DNA from: Dokdonella_A soli
GTDB lineage: Bacteria; Pseudomonadota; Gammaproteobacteria; Xanthomonadales; Rhodanobacteraceae
Reading direction: 5' to 3'
Length of the DNA stretch: 64,000 nucleotides
NCBI RefSeq assembly: GCF_039523175.1
Contig: NZ_BAAAEU010000032.1
Coordinates: 1-64,000, forward strand
Shown here: piece after piece, positions 27,492 through 36,103 of the stretch
How positions within the stretch are numbered: the stretch's first letter is position 1
How the letters are laid out: the number at the start of each line of letters is the position of its first letter
The notes under the pieces: generated by a model
Seen by the model: the letters and a program-made list of their open reading frames with translations, nothing else
Database searches by the model: none
What the model was told of the DNA's origin: nothing
Translations under genes and position numbers: made by a program

Positions 27492-27955
27492 CGGCATAGG
27501 ACCTGCAAAGGCAAGGCTCAGGAAGCGGCTGAGAAAGAACTGGCTCCGTTTGTCTGTACAGCGAGCCCGGTTGGATAAGTGGATTCTCTGCGTGACCAGC
27601 CACCTTGGGCAGCGGCCGCGGTTGGTTGAAGTAGACCTGATCAGGCGTCTTGCGATCAAGGCCCGAATGCGGCCGACGGGTTAGAACGTGATGTATCGCC
27701 CGAGGGATGCCTTGGCGTGGGCGACAGAGTCGTAGGCACGCAGATAGACTTCTTCGTATTTGATGATTTCCACAGCCGCTCGACGAACACGTTGTCACGT
27801 CAGCAGCTTTTGCCATCCATGCTGATCGCGATGCCGTTGGCCTTGAGCAGACCGGTAAATGCTTCGCTGGTGAACTGGCGGTCTTGATCGGTGTTGAAGA
27901 TGTCCGGTGGGCCGTAGCGCTGCAGGGCTTCCTCGACGGCAGAGCCGCGCACAAG
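27492..27955 (-). mobile_element. IS3-family (IS51-like) orfB C-terminal remnant
   Basis: The minus strand carries the C-terminal half of an IS3-type OrfB in broken frames: a DxxxQFTSEAFTG-like stretch near 27890-27840, VEIIKYEEVYLRAYDSVAHA near 27770-27700, then RPHSGLDRKTPDQVYFNQPR near 27670-27610. At least two frame changes and a stop separate them. It abuts the small ORF at 27956-28141 and probably truncates it. Confidence 0.8.
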
Positions 27956-28141
27956 CTATTGTTTTGCAGGCCCACGCCGTTTGGCAGCCTGATACTCGGT
28001 CTTTTCCTTCTCGTACGCCGCTCGCGCGTCCGGATTCGCCAAGACCGCTCGCTTCAGCGTCTTGTAGGAGCCGTCATCGCTGGATGGCAGCGCTTTTCTC
28101 GGCGCTACCTTCGTGCTTTTGGTTACTTTCGTTGCCATCAT
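27956..28141 (-). CDS. Small Lys/Ala-rich protein, perhaps 3'-truncated
   Basis: GGGAGGCGA lies just before two adjacent ATGs (28141, 28138). The product of about 61 aa has a basic N-terminus followed by DDGSYKTLKRAVLANPDARA and AYEKEKTEYQAAKR. The LANPDARAAYE pattern recalls, loosely, the pre-HTH segment of some antitoxin-type XRE proteins, but no HTH follows. The frame ends where IS3 debris begins, so the original gene may have been longer. It follows the 97-aa gene on the same strand; a two-gene unit is possible. Function unknown. Confidence 0.5.
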   Translation of the reverse strand: MMATKVTKSTKVAPRKALPSSDDGSYKTLKRAVLANPDARAAYEKEKTEYQAAKRRGPAKQ

Positions 28142-28232
28142 TCGCCTCCCATAGCGCAGGAGCAGCCCACCCGACAGTATTTCACTGCGCGCGAGCCGTT
28201 TCCGAGTCGCACGACGGCAGCGTCGCTGATGT

Positions 28233-28526
28233 TCATGTCAGATTGAAATGCAGTTCGCTGTAGTATTCGGTGGTGCCGATCGGGTTCCGCTGCAGTAGGT
28301 CACGCATTCGTTGCGGGATCATTTCGGCCACGCGTTTGGCTCGGTCATTTGCGGCATCGTTCAGCCTTGCCACTTCAACTCCACCCCGGAAATATTCGGG
28401 GGCGTGTCGATTGAACACGTTTTTGGCGTGCTCCGAGCTACCTCCGGCCGCGATCAGAATCGTGACCCCTTCGCCCGTAGCGAAGTAGTTGATGAACGCG
28501 ATATGGCAATCGATGTTCGTTGACAT
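28233..28526 (-). CDS. Conserved-looking small protein of unknown function (97 aa)
   Basis: A strong GAGGAG ribosome-binding site precedes ATG 28526; longer in-frame starts lack one. The product begins MSTNIDCHIAFINYFATGEG and continues with a hydrophobic VTILIAAGG, then an amphipathic helix EVARLNDAANDRAKRVAEMI. There is no signal peptide and no recognised domain. The segment DCHIAFINYFATGEGV recurs in the truncated gene at 13392-13484, so at least two copies exist in this genome on either side of the giant-protein locus. It may be a toxin, immunity or accessory protein; nothing in the sequence decides. Confidence 0.65.
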   Translation of the reverse strand: MSTNIDCHIAFINYFATGEGVTILIAAGGSSEHAKNVFNRHAPEYFRGGVEVARLNDAANDRAKRVAEMIPQRMRDLLQRNPIGTTEYYSELHFNLT

Positions 28527-28692
28527 TGCTCCTCTTCGCGAGTTTGAGCAGTAACAGTTCATCGTACGTCGCGATAGTCTCAACTGGCGAGACAAGTACG
28601 GACCAACCTCTTCGCTGGGTCATCAGGGCGGTCCGCGGAAGGGGTACTGGACTCGGTGGCCGAACAATGATTCCTTCGCTCGACTTGCTCAT
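28438..28692 (-). CDS. Possible small protein (84 aa), overlapping its neighbours
   Basis: ATG 28692 overlaps the stop of the preceding frame as ATGA. The product begins MSKSSEGIIVRPPSPVPLPR and contains RGWSVLVSPVETIATYDELL. The first 55 codons look protein-like; the last 30 overlap the next gene in another frame and look like shadow sequence. The real gene may have ended earlier and been frameshifted. No family recognised. Confidence 0.35.
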   Translation of the reverse strand: MSKSSEGIIVRPPSPVPLPRTALMTQRRGWSVLVSPVETIATYDELLLLKLAKRSNVNEHRLPYRVHQLLRYGRRGHDSDRGRR

Positions 28693-28964
28693 ATTGGAAG
28701 TCCCGTGAAATCCCATGTACTCATGGCAACCTGCCCTTTGTGATTTGTAGCGGGGAACGAGACCATCTCGCAACTGTACTGAGGTGCGTCGCATGGAGCG
28801 AGACCGCCTATTTTCCGCCTGCCATCCCACATGCGTGGTCGAAGCGGCCGGACCCCACGGAGACCCCGGCGACCAGAATCCGGTTGCCGTCGAGCCGCGC
28901 CAAACGACGATGCTGACGCCCATGCGCTACCGTTTATGCGCGCGTCGGTCAGCCTGCCCAGCAC
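28689..28964 (-). CDS. Possible small protein, weak support
   Basis: This frame ends KGQVAMSTWDFTGLPI with its TGA overlapping the next ATG. Either this whole frame or only a very short ORF from MSTWDFTG is real. The Arg-rich composition of the upstream part resembles non-coding frames. I list it because ATGA coupling is uncommon by chance next to two other coupled small ORFs. Confidence 0.2.
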   Translation of the reverse strand: MLGRLTDARINGSAWASASSFGAARRQPDSGRRGLRGVRPLRPRMWDGRRKIGGLAPCDAPQYSCEMVSFPATNHKGQVAMSTWDFTGLPI

Positions 28965-29718
28965 CTCCGCGACGATGCATCCGGCACGCCTCGCGGGAAC
29001 ATTGAATTCGATGCGAGCAGCGGTGTCCCGCGATGTAGTACTCGGCCAAAATCTGGCAGCGCTGTCAAACGTACGGTCGTGCTTTGGGCGCCAACGTCGG
29101 CATCAAGGAATGCGTGCGCATCTACCGGGATTCCAGCATGGGCGAGCCTCAAGGTCGCAGCGGCAGCGGATGCCACTTCTTGATCGCTGCATCGTCGAAC
29201 GGAAGCATGCCAGCGCCGAAAAATTCGTGGTCTTCGATGGCCGGACGACTGGACTTCAATGGAACGCATCCCGTCGAATCGCATCGCGACGTGCTATTGA
29301 CAGGCCACTGGGCGAACTACAAGATTGGCCCGCGCGTTGCTGACGCCGGGCTGGGACCCCGTCAAGTCCCCTTCCCTAACCGGCAATACGCCGGGTCGCC
29401 GAGATCGGCGATATCCAAATCGGGTGTCGTCATGCCCGGACGCAACGACCTTTTTTGCGTCTTCCCGGTTTTCTAAAATCCTGGCCGACCGGCGACCGAT
29501 GCGTCCCACGCGACTGCGTTGCGTGCCGGACTGCCCCTCTGCCTCTCGGGCACAACTACTTCTTTCTTTGGCTCCGCCCATCATCCGATGGCGGCAGCCC
29601 ATTCCCCACTGCACGCGCGACTGTCAGGGCGGATCGCGACTCGAGTGCCCGATCACGCGCGCGATTCGCGTGCACTGCAAGAGCATCCGCCCTTCAATGC
29701 TTATGTTGGAGGTTCGCC
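28965..29718. other. Gap with degenerate coding-like scraps
   Basis: No intact gene is supported. On the minus strand near 29322-29155 a frame without a start reads EDHEFFGAGMLPFDDAAIKK and then WHPLPLRP before a stop, which looks like the C-terminus of a lost gene. Other frames are Arg-rich and unconvincing. GGAGG just before 29719 belongs to the next gene. Confidence 0.35.
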
Positions 29719-30426
29719 ATGTCCACTCAAAAACAGACGATCGTATTCACGTTTGCGGAAAGAAAAATCGACGGAGATACAGGCTCATTGAATCGCAATG
29801 AGCTGCAGCGATTGGGTCATGCTGCAAAGGTAGCAAGCACCCTCCTGGATTCGTTCGAGAGCTTCGATCTTGCACCGCAACTGTCTCACCAGGCCATCGT
29901 TGTGGAGTTGCCGGATTCATCATGTATCGACCTTCAGGCGATTCTGGAGACGACAAAGATCGAGCTGATTTCCAATGCCAACTGCCATTCGCCGCGGAAA
30001 CTGGCGCGGGCGGTTTCATCTGTTCAGACCATCCCATTCCTTCACGCAGCGGCTACCGCTCATGCGACTGGCGGCCTCAAGATGGAGCTCGCATCGGACG
30101 CCGGCTCGTCACCATTCTTCCCGCCACCACTTCCAGCATTTACAGAGCCAAAGGACCGGTCTTCCGATAGACTCAAGGCGACATTCGAGATTGTGGGAGT
30201 GTGCCGCGACGAAGACGCTACTCATCTTGTCGTCATTGCGGGGAGGCGCTTCCTGTCGCTGCCGGCAGAATACGACGTTCAAATGACGCAGTTGCAGGAC
30301 GCAGTTTTTGGCCGACAAGCGTGGTATGAGGGGGTCATCGAGCGCAAAAGCTCCAATGGCTGGACCGCAATGCCCGGTGGTCGGTTGGTCATACAAGAAG
30401 CTGATCCGCGCACGAACCAATCCTAG
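29719..30426 (+). CDS. Protein of unknown function (235 aa) beside the recombinase-like gene
   Basis: GGAGG six bases before ATG 29719 fixes the start (MSTQKQTIVFTFAERKIDGD). The product is soluble, without signal or membrane segments. The first half mixes short helices with Ser/Ala-rich stretches, and a proline-rich hinge PFFPPPLPAF separates it from a beta-rich C-terminal domain (RLKATFEIVGVCRDEDATHL and VVIAGRRFLSLP). It is convergent with the giant recombinase-like gene, 13 bases apart stop to stop. I do not recognise the family. Context suggests island cargo or an accessory to integration. Confidence 0.65.
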   Translation: MSTQKQTIVFTFAERKIDGDTGSLNRNELQRLGHAAKVASTLLDSFESFDLAPQLSHQAIVVELPDSSCIDLQAILETTKIELISNANCHSPRKLARAVSSVQTIPFLHAAATAHATGGLKMELASDAGSSPFFPPPLPAFTEPKDRSSDRLKATFEIVGVCRDEDATHLVVIAGRRFLSLPAEYDVQMTQLQDAVFGRQAWYEGVIERKSSNGWTAMPGGRLVIQEADPRTNQS

Positions 30427-30439
30427 GCTCTCGATCAAA

Positions 30440-33400
30440 TCAGGCAGCACCTGCCTGAGAACATTCGATAGCTTTCGAGTAGATCCAGATGATGGCCAAT
30501 ACCCACCGAAACGCTGCGCCATGCCCCTTGCCCGACTGGCGCTGCTCGCGAATCCGAAGCACAGAAACATCTTCCGCATCGACGACCTCGAGGCCAACAC
30601 GCGTCGTGTCGACCAGATGCTCTGCTGCAGAGCGCTCTCGCGGGCTGCAAAGGCGCATCAACACACCTGACTCATGAAGCCGTCGCAATTGTCCTTGGCG
30701 CGCCCAAGTCTCGGCGACGAGGGACAAGTCTTCGCCGGGCTGGCTCTTCAGCAGATCAAACAAGGCTTCCGTTCCCGCCATGGCACGCGGCGGCGCCATC
30801 ACCGCCCTTGGATGACGCAGACCATCGAGCAGCCACGGCGATTGGCCGGATAGAAGTAGCAATTCGCTCGCGGCTCTGTCGAGCGCCCTCGCCTGTGCAT
30901 CCGTCAAGCCGGAGCACGCAGATGCTTCCTGTCGGTTGCGCTTCCGGCTCATCCCGCGCGCATAGCTGGCGATATGGTGCGGCATCAAACGCTCTCGCGA
31001 ACGCAACGCTGGCGCTACCGTGAGGGCTTCTTGATGTGACGGCGCGAAAGGCACGCGCATCCGCTCGAGCACGACAGGAACTTTCCCGTCACGCAGGTCG
31101 GGCGCCCTCGACCATGCCATATCCAGCGGGGGCGGCGACAACCCCGTCACAGCCAGGATCTCCGATCTCGGGGTTTCCCGTACGTCTGCGAGATGCGCGT
31201 GGAGGACAGCGGCAGGGTCATTGATGTAGTGCAGCAGCGGAATCGCTATGTCCGCGTGGCCGCAAGCGCACAACACGTCGCGCACGTCGCGCGCGAAGGG
31301 CCGTGGCATCTGCATTAGCGCGCGATGCCGCTTGGTGACGCGATTCTTGCGGAGCCAGTAGGTCGACGCATCCGACTGCCCGCTGGCCCATTTGAGCAAC
31401 TCGTCGATTCGACGAGTCAGCATATCGAGGGCAAGACGACGGCGATGACCGGGCGCTCGCGCAAACAAGGGTGTTCCGAGCCCTTGCGCGTCCTCTCGCT
31501 CCCGCTCGACGCATTGCCTGACCCACTCTCGATGCTTGCGCCACAGAGCACCTGTCAACGGAACATAGCCTACCGCGGTGACCGTCTTTGCTTCGCCATA
31601 GTCCCCAGTTGTCCGCACATGGACGAAATCCCGCCCCTCCGCCAATAGATGTACATCGGCGTGCACGAGGCCGTAGGCGGAACCTGGGCGGATGCCGCTG
31701 GATTCCAGCACCAGGAAGAGGAGCAACCGACGTTCGCAGATGCGCCTGGCTTCCGGACTCGCTTCCGAGTCGTGGACTTCCGAGTCGAGGTCGTCACGCA
31801 ACTGGCGGACAACCAGTGCAATCTCGGCCTCGGTCAGCAGGCCCGATCGAGCCGAGGTCGTGCGCGCACCCGCCAGTGCTTCGTGATCTGCCAGCTCGAC
31901 GTCAGGAATGCCGTACGCGCGAATCAGGTAGTGGTGGAAACGCCGAAGCTCCTCGAACGTGTGCGGGCGCGCCTGCGGCGGCTTGCCCGCGATGACTGTC
32001 AGGTAGATGCGCGATATCGCTTCGGCATCGAGTTCGAGCAACAGCTGGCCGTCCAGGGTATCGAGCAACGCGCCCGAAAAGCGCGTGATCTCGCGATGCA
32101 ATGACGCGTGTGCAAGCTTGCCGCCCGCTTCGCTTCCACGGAGCAAGTGATCCAGCGAGTAGTTGACGAGTACGCCGAGATTCGATCGCGTCCCGACTTT
32201 CTCCCGCAATTGGCGGAGTTCATGCGCAAGCGCCTTGCGCCAGTTCCGCTTCCCATCCGAAGCTTCCGCATCTTGGGCAGCGGCCTTCTCTGCCCGCATC
32301 TTGCGAAACACATGCGGATTGAGGAGCGCGGTCAAGCGCCGGTAGTCTTCACGCGCGCATCGCGCTGACTGGACGTTCCCGTCGCCCGATGGGCTTTCTT
32401 CAATGCGTGGAACGGCAGACTGCACTGCGCCCTTTACGTCGCCGATGCCGGTGCGAGCAGGCCATCGATCCTCGAACGCGACGCAGCGCTCGCGACTTGC
32501 GGTGGCGGTGAGTCCACCCCGTCGCAGGATTGAGCGTTCGATACCGGAAAGTTCGACGGCTGCGGCAGCCCAGAACACGTCTGCCAGGGCGTCCGCCGCC
32601 AGAACCCCTTGTGACCATTGGAATCCGCACGGCAGATTGAATCCGATCCATTCGCCCAGTTGCTGGGGACCCGGTGCCCGCGCGGTCGTCGTGCCAATAG
32701 AGCGCTTCGACAGCAGGAGTGCGGGTATTCCGCCCACGGCGATGGATGCGCCACCGTGTTCGGTGTTCCCGGGTAGCCGTATGAGGCCATGGCCGCCGTG
32801 ACCTCGCAAAAGATTGGAGACGTCGCCGACCGCCTCCGTCGCACCAGAAATCGTCCGATATGGCGAGTACGCCAGCATGGCCACGATCGCGAGGTAAGCC
32901 TGGTCGCGTACCTTCTGCTGTCGGGCACGCGCCAGAAAGACCTCTCGCATAGCGTCTGCCTGTCGCACCGCCAGTCCCAGTCCCACGGGAAACGGCGATG
33001 GCTCCGCCTTGAGACGAAGATAGGGTCTCGAAGGAATCGGACCCTCCACGATGCCGCGATCCCTGGCCGAGCGGATCAATCTGTAAAGAAGCAGGCGTGT
33101 CACGGCCGATTCGATCACACGGGTGGCGGCATCACCCTGCTGTGCTATCCGGTCACAGATCAGCGCATGGTGATTCTGCGTGAACTGGACCACCACCCTG
33201 CGAGAGGGCGGGCTGGACGTGGCCAGTTCCAGACGCCTTCTGTCTGCGTCGATCCGCAGCGCGGGGATGAGTTCCTCGATGGCGGCGGCGACTCGTGGAA
33301 GAACGACTTTCTCGACCTCGCGGCCGAGCTCGCGAAGCCGCTCCGCTAGCTCGCGCACGTCCTCGTCATGCTGTTTCCGCGCTTGCGCAAAGACGGCCTT

Positions 33401-35602
33401 CCAGTCCTTCAGCGGCGGCATCGGCACCCGCTCCCAGCCCCAGCCAAGCCGTTGCGATGAACCGTACCAACCCTGCTCCTTCACGAGGTCGTCCAGAATC
33501 GGGCCGAGCAGAGCGCCCAGTGTCTTGGGTGACAACGGCGAGAGGTCCGCCGTCGCGTGTGCATTGGACACCACCCATCCCAACTGTGCATGACGCAGTT
33601 CGGGATCGACCTCGCGTTGCTGAAGGTACTGATTCAAATAGTGTCGATAGAAATTGGGGACCGGCTGGAGCGTTTCCGGCATGGATGCTCGAAGCTGCGC
33701 AGCATCCATGATCGATATTTCGCCGCCGGGCAATGGCGCGCTGAACAAGGTGGCCTGTCCGCGAAGTACGTCATAAGCCAGACGACCCGCCGCACTTTCC
33801 GGAGCGCATTCGGCGATCCCCGCGAGTCGATCCAGGTAGCTGCGCAGGTCCGCCAACCATCGACGCCCTGTCGCAGCAATGCGCGTGGACCGTCGCACAT
33901 CGACCTGCTTGTCCTGCAGGATGATGAGCCCACAGGAGGGAATCACGTCGTAGAGGCGAATTTTCCCCAACCCGTCCTCGGGACGGTGACCGGTCACTGA
34001 ACACAAGGCCGCAGCAAGGCGAATCCGGTGCGCGCGCCACTGCGCTTCCCGGCCCTCATGCGCGACGGCCCGCTTGGCCTTGTTTTGGCAGGCCGCCCAC
34101 ATCTGTGCCGCGGAATCAGTCAAGACGAGCCTCGAACCGACGAGACACTCCCGACCCGACAAGAGCGTCGGCACTTCACCAAACCAGCGTCGCTGAATCG
34201 TCGCCACATGCTCGGCCAGCTCCGACTCCGGCACCGCCGTGTAGTAGGCCGGCGCAGCCGTCATTGTGAAGGTGTCTCCAAGCGCCAACTGCGCCACTTC
34301 CGGTCCGAACCGGCGCGCGATATCCGCTGCCATCGCGAACCGGATGGGGAGGTAACCACTCATCACCGCCGGCTGGAGTTCAGCAATCAGGTCCCTCAGT
34401 CGATACGGCATTCCGCACGGATCCGCGAGGCCCGCGAACACCGGAACCCCGGACACGGCTCCCGATGGCATTGCCAATTCCACCAGTTTCCGATGGACGG
34501 AGTCCGGGAGCGGCCACGCGATGTATTCGGTGACGGGCTTGAGACATTCACGAAGTTCAGTGGGTGGATCAACGGCATTGGGCGGACGTCGCAGTGGGCG
34601 ATACAGGACAGGGAGGTCTATGGCCACCACATAGTACGAAGCGTCTGGCTCCGCTCCCCAGCGGAGGAATGGAAGATCGATCTCGCGCAGTCCACCGGCA
34701 ATCGCAACGGCCAGCGCCAGAAAACGCTCGGCCTGATCGGACGCTGCTTCCTCCAGATGACGTGTCGCCCGCCCCAATGACCGCTCGCACAACGCTGCTA
34801 TCAACTCTGTCGGCATCCAGGCATCCGGCGAGGAAAGGACGTCGCCGTCGCTTTGCCGGATCAGCTGGGTTGCGAGAGCACGCGCGGCACGGACGGGCGA
34901 AGGCCGATCCCACGTCCCGTCATCAAGGGAGCACACCAGCTCAACGGTGAGATCGACTTCAAGGTCTGGCGCGGCGCTTATGGGCAAACGCGGCGCCTGG
35001 ATGTCCTGAACCAGATCAGGCGACTCGTGCCCCTCCGCTACGGCCTGTCCACGCAATGTCCACCGAATGAGCGTGTCCCTGAGCCAACCAGTCCAACTTT
35101 GAACCAGTTGGACGGACATTCCCGATTCCGTGGAAACTTTCCGCATGACGCCTACGAAATCAGACACCGAGGTCACACCAGAAAGCAGCAGCGGCCATCC
35201 CGCTGAGGCCTCCATCCCACCACGGATCGCCGAGCAGAGCCTGGAAATCTGACTGCGGCTTGCTCCGCCTCGCTCGAGAGCCGCACTTACCGCCACGGCG
35301 AGCAGCAACCACAATCCGTCTCGGCGGTGTTCACCAAACGACAGAATTGTCGCCGCAACGGGGTGCTTGATGTGACTTCCTGATGGCCGTCGAACGGACG
35401 ATGCGATCGCTGCGTATTCGCGCAGGATTCGGGCATTCCTTGCCAGGTACTCGAACAACGGGGCCAGGACGTGTCGATCCTGCGGCAGGATGCACCGCTC
35501 CAGCTCCAGCAACGCACGGCTCAGATCAGGAGCCCAGGACGCAGGCACCGGCGCGCCATCAAGGTAAAAGAAACAATCGGACCGAGAGGTGGCGCCATCC
35601 AT
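30440..35602 (-). CDS. Very large protein with two tyrosine-recombinase/integrase-like modules (about 1720 aa)
   Basis: ATG 35602 or GTG 35629 starts the frame; neither has a strong ribosome-binding site. Counting from the ATG, residues of about 525-680 contain RIRLAAALCSVTGHRPEDGL (integrase Arg-I context), then a strand/turn region and YRHYLNQYLQQREVDPELRH with AQLGW, reminiscent of the H-x-x-R...LGH block. About 1290-1460 repeat the theme more clearly: LLLFLVLESSGIRPGSAYGL, a lysine turn GEAKTVTAVGYVPL, and later RDVRDVLCACGHADIAIPLL followed by HYIND, like G-H-x-x-I...Y. The rest is helical. Single integrases are 350-450 aa, so this is a fusion or a specialised family. It ends about 200 bases from a tRNA-Met 3' fragment, consistent with site-specific integration. 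Confidence 0.6.
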   Translation of the reverse strand: MDGATSRSDCFFYLDGAPVPASWAPDLSRALLELERCILPQDRHVLAPLFEYLARNARILREYAAIASSVRRPSGSHIKHPVAATILSFGEHRRDGLWLLLAVAVSAALERGGASRSQISRLCSAIRGGMEASAGWPLLLSGVTSVSDFVGVMRKVSTESGMSVQLVQSWTGWLRDTLIRWTLRGQAVAEGHESPDLVQDIQAPRLPISAAPDLEVDLTVELVCSLDDGTWDRPSPVRAARALATQLIRQSDGDVLSSPDAWMPTELIAALCERSLGRATRHLEEAASDQAERFLALAVAIAGGLREIDLPFLRWGAEPDASYYVVAIDLPVLYRPLRRPPNAVDPPTELRECLKPVTEYIAWPLPDSVHRKLVELAMPSGAVSGVPVFAGLADPCGMPYRLRDLIAELQPAVMSGYLPIRFAMAADIARRFGPEVAQLALGDTFTMTAAPAYYTAVPESELAEHVATIQRRWFGEVPTLLSGRECLVGSRLVLTDSAAQMWAACQNKAKRAVAHEGREAQWRAHRIRLAAALCSVTGHRPEDGLGKIRLYDVIPSCGLIILQDKQVDVRRSTRIAATGRRWLADLRSYLDRLAGIAECAPESAAGRLAYDVLRGQATLFSAPLPGGEISIMDAAQLRASMPETLQPVPNFYRHYLNQYLQQREVDPELRHAQLGWVVSNAHATADLSPLSPKTLGALLGPILDDLVKEQGWYGSSQRLGWGWERVPMPPLKDWKAVFAQARKQHDEDVRELAERLRELGREVEKVVLPRVAAAIEELIPALRIDADRRRLELATSSPPSRRVVVQFTQNHHALICDRIAQQGDAATRVIESAVTRLLLYRLIRSARDRGIVEGPIPSRPYLRLKAEPSPFPVGLGLAVRQADAMREVFLARARQQKVRDQAYLAIVAMLAYSPYRTISGATEAVGDVSNLLRGHGGHGLIRLPGNTEHGGASIAVGGIPALLLSKRSIGTTTARAPGPQQLGEWIGFNLPCGFQWSQGVLAADALADVFWAAAAVELSGIERSILRRGGLTATASRERCVAFEDRWPARTGIGDVKGAVQSAVPRIEESPSGDGNVQSARCAREDYRRLTALLNPHVFRKMRAEKAAAQDAEASDGKRNWRKALAHELRQLREKVGTRSNLGVLVNYSLDHLLRGSEAGGKLAHASLHREITRFSGALLDTLDGQLLLELDAEAISRIYLTVIAGKPPQARPHTFEELRRFHHYLIRAYGIPDVELADHEALAGARTTSARSGLLTEAEIALVVRQLRDDLDSEVHDSEASPEARRICERRLLLFLVLESSGIRPGSAYGLVHADVHLLAEGRDFVHVRTTGDYGEAKTVTAVGYVPLTGALWRKHREWVRQCVEREREDAQGLGTPLFARAPGHRRRLALDMLTRRIDELLKWASGQSDASTYWLRKNRVTKRHRALMQMPRPFARDVRDVLCACGHADIAIPLLHYINDPAAVLHAHLADVRETPRSEILAVTGLSPPPLDMAWSRAPDLRDGKVPVVLERMRVPFAPSHQEALTVAPALRSRERLMPHHIASYARGMSRKRNRQEASACSGLTDAQARALDRAASELLLLSGQSPWLLDGLRHPRAVMAPPRAMAGTEALFDLLKSQPGEDLSLVAETWARQGQLRRLHESGVLMRLCSPRERSAAEHLVDTTRVGLEVVDAEDVSVLRIREQRQSGKGHGAAFRWVLAIIWIYSKAIECSQAGAA

Positions 35603-35629
35603 TGGCCGCGAGCTTAGTGCTGGGGTCAC

Positions 35630-35833
35630 GGACAGCGCAAGTCATGTGACAGCAACCTAACGACCTCAATTGACTTTGTTAGCTATTCGACCGCTGGCAG
35701 CACTAGATTGGGCGCTACGACTGTTAGTTAATTTATATGTGATCTATCTTATTGATTTGATGTATAAATTCTACTATATTCTGAATGCCATTAACGAATT
35801 ATCTTCACCGTAAGTAGGTACTTCTGTGTTTAT
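35630..35833. other. AT-rich region between recombinase-like gene and tRNA fragment
   Basis: This roughly 200-base stretch is far more AT-rich than its surroundings (for example around 35720-35810) and has no ORF. It should hold the promoter of the recombinase-like gene and possible arm-type binding sites. I see no clear repeated arm sequence. Confidence 0.4.
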
Positions 35834-35897
35834 TGATGTAGTTCAGCCGCTACGCCCTCATAATGGGTCGGTGGTTCGAGTCCACCCATAGCCACCA
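35834..35897 (+). tRNA. Degenerate tRNA-Met(CAT) with conserved 3' half; probable attachment site
   Basis: From 35857 the sequence follows an elongator tRNA-Met: anticodon loop CTCATAA, variable region, a perfect T-arm GGTGG-TTCGAGT-CCACC, acceptor strand CATAGCC and CCA. The 5' half is defective. About a dozen bases of the D-arm/anticodon-stem region are missing and the 5' acceptor strand pairs at only about half of its positions. A functional tRNA is unlikely. A preserved 3' half beside an integrase-like gene is the usual outcome of integration at a tRNA 3' end. With the island to its left, this would be the distal junction; the intact tRNA copy is not in the window. Confidence 0.65.
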
Positions 35898-36065
35898 TCT
35901 CATTCTTGCAACGAACTTCCTCGTTTCAAGCAATTGCGCGCCGCGAGCCATTTCAATCGTGTGCGCTGTCGGTCGCCCGTCCGATGCCCGTGCCCGATTT
36001 GTACCCGTTCGTGCCCAAATCCGGTGCGCGAATTGCCCCGATGCGCGATAAATCTAACCCAGCGT

Positions 36066-36100
36066 AGAAGCGCGCGGCACGGTGAGTGCCGCGCGCTTCT
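36066..36100 (-). terminator. Strong hairpin downstream of the DUF11 gene
   Basis: AGAAGCGCGCGGCAC (36066-36080) and GTGCCGCGCGCTTCT (36086-36100) form a perfect 15-bp stem around a 5-base loop, starting 4 bases after the stop of the minus-strand DUF11 gene. On the minus strand only a short U-containing tail follows, so it may stop or stabilise the transcript. No gene converges from the left within the next 150 bases. Confidence 0.7.
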
Positions 36101-36103
36101 CCA

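Noticed and set aside
28831..29343. A 170-codon plus-strand frame in the gap before the 235-aa gene
   Set aside because: Arg/Ser-rich with no ribosome-binding site or recognisable motif; overlapping minus-strand scraps look more protein-like.
35834..35897. A functional tRNA-Met gene
   Set aside because: The D-arm/anticodon-stem region is about a dozen bases short and the 5' acceptor strand does not pair with CATAGCC, so only the 3' half is tRNA-like.
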